NCBI GenBank assembly: GCA_947063855.1
Contig: CAMSTW010000001.1
Span: 1 to 64,000, forward strand
Source of the DNA: an uncultured Dorea sp.
Lineage (GTDB): Bacteria > Bacillota > Clostridia > Lachnospirales > Lachnospiraceae
Direction: 5' to 3'
Length of the DNA: 64,000 bases
Shown: positions 53,539-60,309 of the stretch, piece by piece
Layout: every line of letters begins with the position of its first letter
Position numbering within the stretch: position 1 is the stretch's first letter
Notes under the pieces: generated by a model
Database searches by the model: none
Seen by the model: only the letters and a program-made list of their open reading frames with translations
What the model was told of the DNA's origin: nothing
Program-made: the position numbers and the translations under genes

Positions 53539-53585
53539 AGAGTGGAAATTTTTGTGAAAATACAGAAGGATTAGGAGAGAAGAAT

Positions 53586-55685
53586 ATGTCAGAGACTAAG
53601 ATTATAAAGACAACCTGCTCCACCTGCGGTCCATGCTGCGAGGTGGATGCATATGTGAAGGATGGCAGGCTGGTTGCGGTGGAGGGCGCGCGCAATACGC
53701 CCATGCAGTCGGGCGGTCTGTGCGCCAAGGGCGCTGCGGCGGCTCAATATGTATATAACAAGGAGCGGATCCTCTATCCGATGAAGCAGACTGGCAGGAA
53801 GGGAGAGGGGAGATTCGAGCGTATCTCCTGGGATGAGGCGTACGATCTGATTGCAGATCGTCTTCTCAGGATACGGGAGGAGTACGGCGCGCGATCGACC
53901 GTATTCTATGCAGGATATTCCAAATGGTACCGCCCGGCGCTGCTGCGGCTTGCCAATGCATATGGCTCTCCGAATTTCTGTACGGAATCCAGCACCTGTT
54001 TCCAGGCTGCGGCTCTGGCGTGGCGCGCGGTCTTTGGCAACGGAATCTGCAGGCCGGATCTTGGGAATGCAAAGACCCTGCTGATCTGGAGCTCGAACCT
54101 GTATCACACGAACACGCCCATGAGTAAGGCGTTTCAGGAGCTTAAGGAACGGGGCGTCAAGGTAATAGATGTGGATCCCCGCCATACGGTGACGGCCCAT
54201 GACGCGGACCTCCACCTGAAGCTGATTCCGGGAACAGACGGCGCGCTGGCATTGTCCATGGCGCAGGTGATCATAGAGGAAGATCTGTATGATAAGGAAT
54301 TCGTGGACAAATATGTCTATGGCTTTGAGGAGTACCGGGAATATGTCAGGGAATTTCCGCCCGAGAAGGCAGAGAAGATTACAGGCGTCCCGGCAGAGAA
54401 GATCCGTCAGGCCGCCAGGACCTATGCGGGCAACGGCCCGGCAGGTCTGATGTTCTCGGCGTCGCCGGTTGTGCATCATCTCAACGGAGTGCAGAACTAC
54501 AGGGCGGTATTCTCTCTGATTGCGCTTACCGGGAATTATGATATCGAAGGCGGCAACCGGACGATGCCGGGACCTTTCTCACCAGCCAATGAATTCGGGC
54601 AGATCCGGCGTTTTGACGGGGAGGAGGCCATCGGACAGAGGGAATTCCCGGTATGGTATGACCTGTCCTGCGACGAGGCGCAGTGCGTCAGGCTTGCAGA
54701 CCATATATTAGAGGAGAAGCCGTATCCGGTCAGGGCATTGTTCGCCATGGGGCTGAACCACCGCATGTGGCCGCAGCCGGAGTATCTTAAAGGCGCTCTT
54801 TTGAAGTTAGATTTCTATGTAAATGCAGAACTGTTCATGTCGGAATCTTCGAGCGCGGCAGACCTCATACTGCCGGCCTGTACCTCTTACGAGAGAGAGC
54901 AGGTGCATGTGGGACGGGGCGGAAGGTTCTTCTTCTCGAACCGGGCGATTGAACCGGTGGGAGAAGGAAAGAATGACATAGAGATCATCATGGAGGTATT
55001 CCGCAGGATGAAGCTTAAGGATCCTACACTTCAGGATGAGATCTTAGAAGGCGGATATGAGGCTTATATGGAACATATCCTTAAGCCCTCCGGCCTGACC
55101 CTTGAGGAACTTCGAAGCCATCCAGAAGGCATGATGGGAAAGAACTTGTTCCCGCCGGCGGTTAAGACCTACGAGAAGGAACCCTTCCATACGCCCTCCG
55201 GCAAGGTGGAATTCAAGTCTCTGGTGCTGGAACAATATAAGGACAGCCACGGATACGACGGGCTCCCGGTTTATCATGACTTCCGGGAGAATACGGCGGT
55301 TGACAGGGAGGAATATCCGCTGATTCTGAATACCGGGAGCAGGAAGCCCCAGTTATTCCACTCCAGGCTGTACCGCATGCTGTGGCTTAAGAATATCGAG
55401 GCAGTGCCACTTGTAGAGATACATCCGGAGGACGGACGGAAATATGGCGTCCATGACAGGGAAACCGTCCGGGTTACCTCTCCGGCGGGGGAGATCAAAG
55501 GAACTGTTTCTTATAATATCCAGGGCAATCCGGGAGTCGTGTACATCTACCACGGAAGCGCAGAGGGAGACGCCAATGAACTGATCGGGAAAGACTATCT
55601 GGATCCTATATCAGGTTTCCCGGGATTCAAAGGGTATTTCTGTAAGATTGAGAAAATAGCTGATTTGTCCGGCGGGCTGTCTTGA
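53586..55685 (+). CDS. Molybdopterin (bis-MGD) oxidoreductase catalytic subunit
   Basis: 699 aa from ATG 53586 (AGGAGAG upstream). The N-terminal 4Fe-4S motif is TTCSTCGPCCEVDA plus Cys in GGLCAKG. Molybdopterin domains follow (LIWSSNLYHTNTPMSKAFQE, GVKVIDVDPRHT, GTDGALALSMAQVI), and the dinucleotide-binding C-terminal domain contains LILNTGSRKPQLFHS. A Cys in TESSTCF is a candidate molybdenum ligand. There is no Tat signal, so it is cytoplasmic. The family includes DMSO, thiosulfate and polysulfide reductases and many of unknown substrate. Its electron partner is the ferredoxin-like gene at 55784. Confidence 0.9.
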   Translation: MSETKIIKTTCSTCGPCCEVDAYVKDGRLVAVEGARNTPMQSGGLCAKGAAAAQYVYNKERILYPMKQTGRKGEGRFERISWDEAYDLIADRLLRIREEYGARSTVFYAGYSKWYRPALLRLANAYGSPNFCTESSTCFQAAALAWRAVFGNGICRPDLGNAKTLLIWSSNLYHTNTPMSKAFQELKERGVKVIDVDPRHTVTAHDADLHLKLIPGTDGALALSMAQVIIEEDLYDKEFVDKYVYGFEEYREYVREFPPEKAEKITGVPAEKIRQAARTYAGNGPAGLMFSASPVVHHLNGVQNYRAVFSLIALTGNYDIEGGNRTMPGPFSPANEFGQIRRFDGEEAIGQREFPVWYDLSCDEAQCVRLADHILEEKPYPVRALFAMGLNHRMWPQPEYLKGALLKLDFYVNAELFMSESSSAADLILPACTSYEREQVHVGRGGRFFFSNRAIEPVGEGKNDIEIIMEVFRRMKLKDPTLQDEILEGGYEAYMEHILKPSGLTLEELRSHPEGMMGKNLFPPAVKTYEKEPFHTPSGKVEFKSLVLEQYKDSHGYDGLPVYHDFRENTAVDREEYPLILNTGSRKPQLFHSRLYRMLWLKNIEAVPLVEIHPEDGRKYGVHDRETVRVTSPAGEIKGTVSYNIQGNPGVVYIYHGSAEGDANELIGKDYLDPISGFPGFKGYFCKIEKIADLSGGLS

Positions 55686-55718
55686 TAAACGAGTACATCG
55701 TTGCATTAATCTTGAAGT

Positions 55719-55754
55719 AATTCGGTTTCTGGCTGGATGGAGCACACTAGAAGT
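55719..55754. repeat. Dispersed intergenic element, copy 3
   Basis: AATTCGGTTTCTGGCTGGAT plus GGAG matches 21 of 24 positions of the copy at 4405-4428, and like it is followed by CTAGAAGT. It lies between the oxidoreductase and ferredoxin genes. Confidence 0.55.
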
Positions 55755-55783
55755 GAGCATAAAAAAACAGGATGGATACAAAT

Positions 55784-56200
55784 ATGAAGATAAGATTTGA
55801 CGAAGAAAAATGCGTAGGATGCTATGCATGTTATACGGCGTGTATCGCAGAGCATCATGATCCCAAAGAGGAAGATGCGGGAAGCAACAGAACCATTCGG
55901 ACCGTCGTGAAGGAGGATTTCCAGAAGAATATCTGTGAAGGATGTATACACTGCGGACTCTGTATGAAAGCGTGTCCGTCGGGGGCGATTTACAGAGAAG
56001 AAGAGTATGGGCTGATTCTTGCAGACCAGGAGAAATGTACCGGGTGCAGAGCCTGTCAGGCGGTATGTCCTAAGAAGGTGATTCATTTTAATGCTGCCGG
56101 AAAGATCGAGAAATGCGACGGGTGCATCGGACGGCTGCGCCAGGGCAGGGAGCCGGCGTGCGTCAGGGTGTGCTGCGTGGGCGCGATTGAGATGAATTAG
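55784..56200 (+). CDS. Four-cluster ferredoxin-type electron-transfer subunit
   Basis: 138 aa from ATG 55784 (AGGATGG eight bases upstream; ATG 55772 is an alternative). Cys motifs: CVGCYACYTACIAEHHD, CEGCIHCGLCMKACP, CTGCRACQAVCP, and CDGC...CVRVCC. This matches DmsB/PhsB-like subunits carrying four iron-sulfur clusters. It would carry electrons to or from the molybdopterin subunit encoded upstream. No membrane anchor subunit gene is present, consistent with a soluble complex. Confidence 0.92.
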   Translation: MKIRFDEEKCVGCYACYTACIAEHHDPKEEDAGSNRTIRTVVKEDFQKNICEGCIHCGLCMKACPSGAIYREEEYGLILADQEKCTGCRACQAVCPKKVIHFNAAGKIEKCDGCIGRLRQGREPACVRVCCVGAIEMN

Positions 56201-56205
56201 AAAGG

Positions 56206-56310
56206 CAGCCGGGGGCAGAACTGTTCAAGATTGAGCCTGAGTTTTCCTATGCGGACGCGGATTTTGACTGGCAGGATAAGGGCGGCAGAGTGGATATAAG
56301 AACTGCAAAA
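56206..56310 (+). pseudogene. Flavodoxin gene fragment
   Basis: In the gap after the ferredoxin gene one frame reads GAELFKIEPEFSYADADFDW then QDKGGRVDI. This matches the stretch after the first helix of flavodoxins (GADLF.I.P..PY...D..W). The start, FMN-binding loops and end are missing. It is a remnant, possibly of a flavodoxin that once served the neighbouring redox proteins. Confidence 0.55.
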
Positions 56311-56325
56311 TGTAATATATGGATA

Positions 56326-56355
56326 TTGACCGTTTTGAAGTGTGTATGCTATAAT
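56326..56355 (+). promoter_or_regulatory. Promoter of the small accessory cluster
   Basis: TTGACC (56326-56331), 18-base spacer, TATAAT (56350-56355), about 45 bases before ATG 56402. Confidence 0.65.
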
Positions 56356-56401
56356 TTTCAGTAATTTACATGGTGGTATAAAGGAATCCGGAGAATGAAA
56401 T

Positions 56402-56725
56402 ATGGAGTGGGAAGAGTATTGGGAATGGCTTTTATCTGAGAAAAAATATACCTTATTGGTTGAAGAGATGGATGAAGCCGATAAAAGTACCGGTAAAGAG
56501 ACGACTGAGAAGATTTGTCATGAGATTTATATAGATTATGGAGAGTGGCGGAAACATTTATCTAAAGTCAAAGACGATTTTTTACATATTATAGAGAATT
56601 TGCAAGGAGTTCATCTGCAAACAAGCAGAATTAAATCTTTGGACAGCCTGTTAGGGAAAGTAATTACAAAGAGACATGCACAGAATAAAGGATATATATG
56701 TACAGATGGAAGCGTTTCAACATAG
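56402..56725 (+). CDS. Small protein, possibly a truncated RelA/SpoT-type synthetase
   Basis: 107 aa with GGAG ribosome site. The N-terminal half is acidic and unrecognised. LQGVHLQTSRIKSLDSLLGK resembles the entry of small alarmone synthetase domains (RxKSxxSIxxK), but the frame ends about 20 residues later, before any catalytic motif. Either it is a truncated RelA/SpoT-like gene or the similarity is chance. It is first in a three-gene cluster. Confidence 0.4.
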   Translation: MEWEEYWEWLLSEKKYTLLVEEMDEADKSTGKETTEKICHEIYIDYGEWRKHLSKVKDDFLHIIENLQGVHLQTSRIKSLDSLLGKVITKRHAQNKGYICTDGSVST

Positions 56726-56754
56726 ATTAATTAGAGGAAGTGCAGGTGGAAAAA

Positions 56755-56979
56755 ATGGCTCTGAGATGTAATGAAAAAGCAAAATTGAATAGTGAGAGAT
56801 TGATACAGCGTATGCAAAGCGGGGAGTTCAGGAAAAACTGCAGGCCGAATCATGCATCAGATTTTTCCGGCGGGGTGGAGGAGCTGTACAGATATAAATT
56901 CAATAAGTATCTGGGATCCTGCAGCTGCTTTCTGATGGATAAGAGGCTAAAGGACAGAGGAACGGTATATCATGGGTGA
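56755..56979 (+). CDS. Unrecognised 74-aa protein
   Basis: Start ATG 56755 with AGGTGG upstream. Composition is polar and Cys/Arg/Lys-rich (LIQRMQSGEFRKNCRPNHAS, LGSCSCFLMDKRLKDRG). Its last codons overlap the next start by eight bases. It may be a small partner of the following protein or a degraded gene. No family recognised. Confidence 0.4.
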   Translation: MALRCNEKAKLNSERLIQRMQSGEFRKNCRPNHASDFSGGVEELYRYKFNKYLGSCSCFLMDKRLKDRGTVYHG

Positions 56980-57532
56980 ATTAGCAGGAAAGATTGAAGA
57001 ATCAGGATATCAATATCTTGTGGAAAAATTTGGCGAAGAGAGAATAAAGAAAAGATACCAATGGCTTTATAATCAGATGATGGATTATATCGAAGCAAAA
57101 GAAATGGAAGGCAGGATTCTCATTTCTGACGATATTCTGTGTCATGTGGTTGTGGATTATTTTGTAGATATTGACCGGTTGAAAGAATTTCAGGGGATTG
57201 AGAAGACACAGCCGTCGAAGATTTATGCATATACTGTATTCTGGATTTTAAGGCATAAGCCGATGCAGATAACTATGATGGAAAACGCACCGGAACTGGC
57301 TTTTGTTAATGAAGAATTTTCCTCGTATCTCATAAGAGAATTGCTGTTTTCGGAGCCGGATGCTGCTGCAATTTTGGAGAATCAAAGAGAAAAGGTAGAT
57401 AACTTTGTAGATACGATGCTTTATTATTTTCAATATCGGGATTTTTCGGCAAAGAATATTGAATTGATGATTCTTGCGTTTGAGGCGGGAAGAGGGTATC
57501 AATATTCAATAGATTACAGACAGGGCCGTTGA
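56972..57532 (+). CDS. Conserved hypothetical protein, 186 aa
   Basis: Starts MGELAGKIEESGYQYLVEKF. Soluble, helical, acidic, with LRHKPMQITMMENAPELAFV and FEAGRGYQYSIDY near the end. I recall similar proteins as the last member of clusters with DUF3791/DUF3990-type proteins in Clostridia, which look like toxin-antitoxin-like cassettes; that link is memory-based. A terminator follows. Confidence 0.6.
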   Translation: MGELAGKIEESGYQYLVEKFGEERIKKRYQWLYNQMMDYIEAKEMEGRILISDDILCHVVVDYFVDIDRLKEFQGIEKTQPSKIYAYTVFWILRHKPMQITMMENAPELAFVNEEFSSYLIRELLFSEPDAAAILENQREKVDNFVDTMLYYFQYRDFSAKNIELMILAFEAGRGYQYSIDYRQGR

Positions 57533-57537
57533 TAGGT

Positions 57538-57575
57538 AAAAGCAGCAAAACTCACAGGAGAGTAAGCTGCTTTTT
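57538..57575 (+). terminator. Intrinsic terminator of the small accessory cluster
   Basis: AAAAGCAGC (57538-57546) pairs with GCTGCTTTT (57566-57574) in a T-run. Confidence 0.7.
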
Positions 57576-57696
57576 GTCGTATGTCTACGAGACATCTGCA
57601 GGGACGGTATAGACTGCAGGAATATATTTCAGATATATTGGGCGGATATGGAAAACGTCAAACATCAGGCATTAAGCATGGGAGGTGATGGCTGTT

Positions 57697-58227
57697 ATGG
57701 GAAATGGAATTATGATGTGCGGGCTGAACGGCAGCGGCAAGAGTACCCTGGGGAAGGCTCTGGCAGAGAGGCTTGGTTATCATTTTATAGACAATGAGCG
57801 GTTATTTTTTCCAAAGACGGATCCAGATTATCTCTTTGCCTCCCCGCGTTCGAAGGAGGAGGTCGAAGAGCTTCTGATGAACGAGGTCAGGGAGCATGAA
57901 GATTTTCTGTTCGTGGCTGTAAGAGGTGATTACGGGGAAGCGGTTCAGAAGCTTTTCCGGTATGTGATCGTGGTGGAGGTTCCAAAGGAGATTCGGCTTG
58001 AGCGGGTGAGAAACCGTTCTTTTCAGAAATTCGGAGACAGGATGCTGCCGGGCGGGGATCTGTACGAACAGGAGGAAGCGTTTTTTTATATGATTGCAGA
58101 CCGGGAAGAGCGGTTTGTGGAGGAGTGGGTGGATACTGCGAATTGCCCTGTGATACGGGTAGACGGAACAAAGCCTGTAAAGATAAATGTAGAATATATT
58201 GCAGGGCATCTGGAATCATGTATATGA
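57697..58227 (+). CDS. P-loop nucleoside/shikimate-kinase-like protein
   Basis: 176 aa. ATG 57697 lies 11 bases after GGAGG; ATG 57688 is too close. The N-terminal Walker A is CGLNGSGKSTLGKALAERLG, followed by YHFIDNERLFFPKTDPDYLF (acceptor-side region), and VIVVEVPKEIRLERVRNRS is the usual NMP-kinase-like strand with Arg lid. Similar to AAA_17/AAA_18 small kinases; substrate unknown. Monocistronic. Confidence 0.78.
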   Translation: MGNGIMMCGLNGSGKSTLGKALAERLGYHFIDNERLFFPKTDPDYLFASPRSKEEVEELLMNEVREHEDFLFVAVRGDYGEAVQKLFRYVIVVEVPKEIRLERVRNRSFQKFGDRMLPGGDLYEQEEAFFYMIADREERFVEEWVDTANCPVIRVDGTKPVKINVEYIAGHLESCI

Positions 58228-58257
58228 TGGTTCTGTAGTTGGTTTAAGGCAGTGCAG

Positions 58258-58295
58258 AACCGGAACAGAACGCAGTACAATGTTCTGTTCCGGTT
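58258..58295. terminator. Perfect 14-bp stem-loop between convergent genes
   Basis: AACCGGAACAGAAC (58258-58271) pairs exactly with GTTCTGTTCCGGTT (58282-58295). It lies between the kinase (+) and the small minus-strand gene, so it probably ends transcription in both directions, although T-runs are weak. Confidence 0.6.
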
Positions 58296-58318
58296 AGATG
58301 TTGTAGCTCGCCGGCAGG

Positions 58319-58507
58319 TTATTCTTTGATTCGGTCAATCTCTGCCAGATTGACTCCCAGGCTTGTGAGCGTTACTTTTAATTCAATGTATCGCCTGTGC
58401 ATGGATTGATAGGTCTCAGGAGAAAGGTTCTTTATTGGCACCATCCAATCCTGTAACCTTGAAAACTCGCTGACATAGTCCTTGATAATATCTGCTGCAG
58501 ACGGCAT
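58319..58507 (-). CDS. Small protein of 62 aa, unknown
   Basis: MPSAADIIKDYVSEFSRLQD onward; helical, with Trp-Met-Val-Pro in the middle and an Asp/Arg-rich end. A GTAGGTGA ribosome site precedes the start. No family recognised. Its own orientation and bounding hairpin support a real gene. Confidence 0.5.
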   Translation of the reverse strand: MPSAADIIKDYVSEFSRLQDWMVPIKNLSPETYQSMHRRYIELKVTLTSLGVNLAEIDRIKE

Positions 58508-58643
58508 ATTTTCACCTACTTTCCATGAGTGCTGTTAGTTTTGCTGTCTTTATTGTATCAAAAAGATAGCCGGGGTGTAAAGTGTTTGTTCAATAATCAG
58601 GAAGTTTGTTTCAGACATGTTTTGGAAAAGGGGGATATTAATT

Positions 58644-59141
58644 ATGGAGCTCGAACAGGTGGTGCATGACTTTGCTCCGGTGTTTGATAAGGAGTCGCGA
58701 GTCCTTATGCTGGGTACGATGCCTTCGCCGAAGTCGCGGGAGACGGGATTCTATTACGGACATCCGCGCAACCGTTTCTGGAAAGTAATGGCGGATGTGT
58801 GCGGGGAAGAGCAGCCACAGACACGGGAAGATAAGATTGCATTTGCATTAAGAAATCATATTGCAGTGTGGGATGTGCTGGCGGGCTGTGAAATCAGAGG
58901 CGCGGATGACAGCAGTATCCGCAACCCCAGGGCTAATGATCTGAGCAGGATCCTGGATGCTGCGGATATAAAGGCTATATTCACAACCGGAACGAAGGCG
59001 GCGCAGCTGTATAAGCGGTATTGCTATCCCGCGACGGGGATAGAGGCGGTTGCCCTGCCGTCCACAAGTCCGGCGAACTGCCGGATGTCATATGAGGAGC
59101 TTTATCTTGCATATAAGAAGATTACCGGATATTTTCTGTAA
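58644..59141 (+). CDS. Family-6 uracil/hypoxanthine-DNA glycosylase
   Basis: 165 aa from ATG 58644 (AAGGGGG upstream; ATG 58617 less likely). UDG-superfamily family-6 (HDG) motifs are clear: LGTMPSPKSRETGFYYGHPR at the N-terminus, the HIAVWDVLAGCEIRGADDSS region, and PSTSPAN near the end. Family members remove hypoxanthine from deaminated DNA; Asn in the NRFW loop and the second motif form the active site. Monocistronic repair gene. Confidence 0.9.
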   Translation: MELEQVVHDFAPVFDKESRVLMLGTMPSPKSRETGFYYGHPRNRFWKVMADVCGEEQPQTREDKIAFALRNHIAVWDVLAGCEIRGADDSSIRNPRANDLSRILDAADIKAIFTTGTKAAQLYKRYCYPATGIEAVALPSTSPANCRMSYEELYLAYKKITGYFL

Positions 59142-59193
59142 ATATTCGGAATAACAGGAATATCGCAGTGAGAAGAGGAAGGAAGTCTGCTAT

Positions 59194-60138
59194 ATGGAGA
59201 ATCTGATTTTCAGTCTGAATGCCACGGTACCGGTATTCATGCTGATGGTCCTGGGACTTTTGTTTCATAAGATTGGATGGATGGACGAGGAATTTGCGTC
59301 TAAGATGAACAAATTTGTGTTCAAGGTGCCTTTGCCGGTCCTGTTGTTCAGGGATCTGGCGACAGTGGATTTTGAGGAAGCGTGGGATCCGGGATTTGTG
59401 TTATTCTGTTTTGCCGTGACAGTTATCAGTATCCTCATATCAACGGGAATATCATTTCTGTGGAAGGACAGATCTATACAAGGGGAATTTATACAGGCGT
59501 GTTACCGCAGCAGCGCGGCGATTCTTGGAATTGCCTTCATCCAGAATATCTATGGGAATGCGGGAATGGCGCCGCTTATGATTATCGGGAGTGTTCCGCT
59601 ATACAACGTAATGGCGGTGCTGGTTCTTTCCGCCACGAACCCGGAAGCGAAACAGAGCGGTCAGGGGATGATTGCAAAGACCGCAAAAGGCGTCGTAACG
59701 AACCCGATTATCCTTGGAATCGCGGCGGGGCTTCTGTGGTCGGCGCTTAAGTTTCCCATGCCCCAGATGTTAGAGAGGATTACCTCCAATGTGGCGGCGG
59801 TGGCGACTCCGATGGGGCTGATGGCGATGGGGGCTGCCTTCGATATCCGAAAGGCTTCTGCCAAGGCCGGTCCGGCAGTCACGGCGGCGCTGATCAAGCT
59901 GGTCGGATTCTGTGCGCTCTTCCTTCCGGCGGCCGTGTGGCTGGGATTTAGGAGGGAGGAGTTGATTGCGATTCTGATCATGCTCGGTTCGTCGACTACG
60001 GTTACCTGCTTTGTGATGGCAAAGAATATGGGGCATGAAGGCGTACTCTCTTCGAGCGTCGTCATGCTGACGACTCTGTTCAGTGCATTTACACTGACAG
60101 GGTGGCTGTATGTGCTTCGAAGTCTGGGATTGGTATAG
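59194..60138 (+). CDS. AEC-family (auxin efflux carrier-like) transporter
   Basis: 314-aa membrane protein with about ten hydrophobic segments. FSLNATVPVFMLMVLGLLFH at the start, NKFVFKVPLPVLLFRDLA after the first helix, and VVTNPIILGIAAGLLWSALK at the middle are characteristic. AEC proteins move organic acids such as malate or malonate. RBS AAGGAAG. Substrate unknown. Confidence 0.9.
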   Translation: MENLIFSLNATVPVFMLMVLGLLFHKIGWMDEEFASKMNKFVFKVPLPVLLFRDLATVDFEEAWDPGFVLFCFAVTVISILISTGISFLWKDRSIQGEFIQACYRSSAAILGIAFIQNIYGNAGMAPLMIIGSVPLYNVMAVLVLSATNPEAKQSGQGMIAKTAKGVVTNPIILGIAAGLLWSALKFPMPQMLERITSNVAAVATPMGLMAMGAAFDIRKASAKAGPAVTAALIKLVGFCALFLPAAVWLGFRREELIAILIMLGSSTTVTCFVMAKNMGHEGVLSSSVVMLTTLFSAFTLTGWLYVLRSLGLV

Positions 60139-60309
60139 CCTTTTGCTGCTGCGGAGTATATTTTTCATTTGGCCTTACAGGTAGAAAAAACCAATAAAAT
60201 GTGATAAAATAATTTATCGAAGACGATGTAAGACAGATTGCTTGCAGATTTTTGAGAATACGCAGCAGAGAAAGGCCTTTGAGGCACTGCAAAACAGGGG
60301 AGAGGACAT

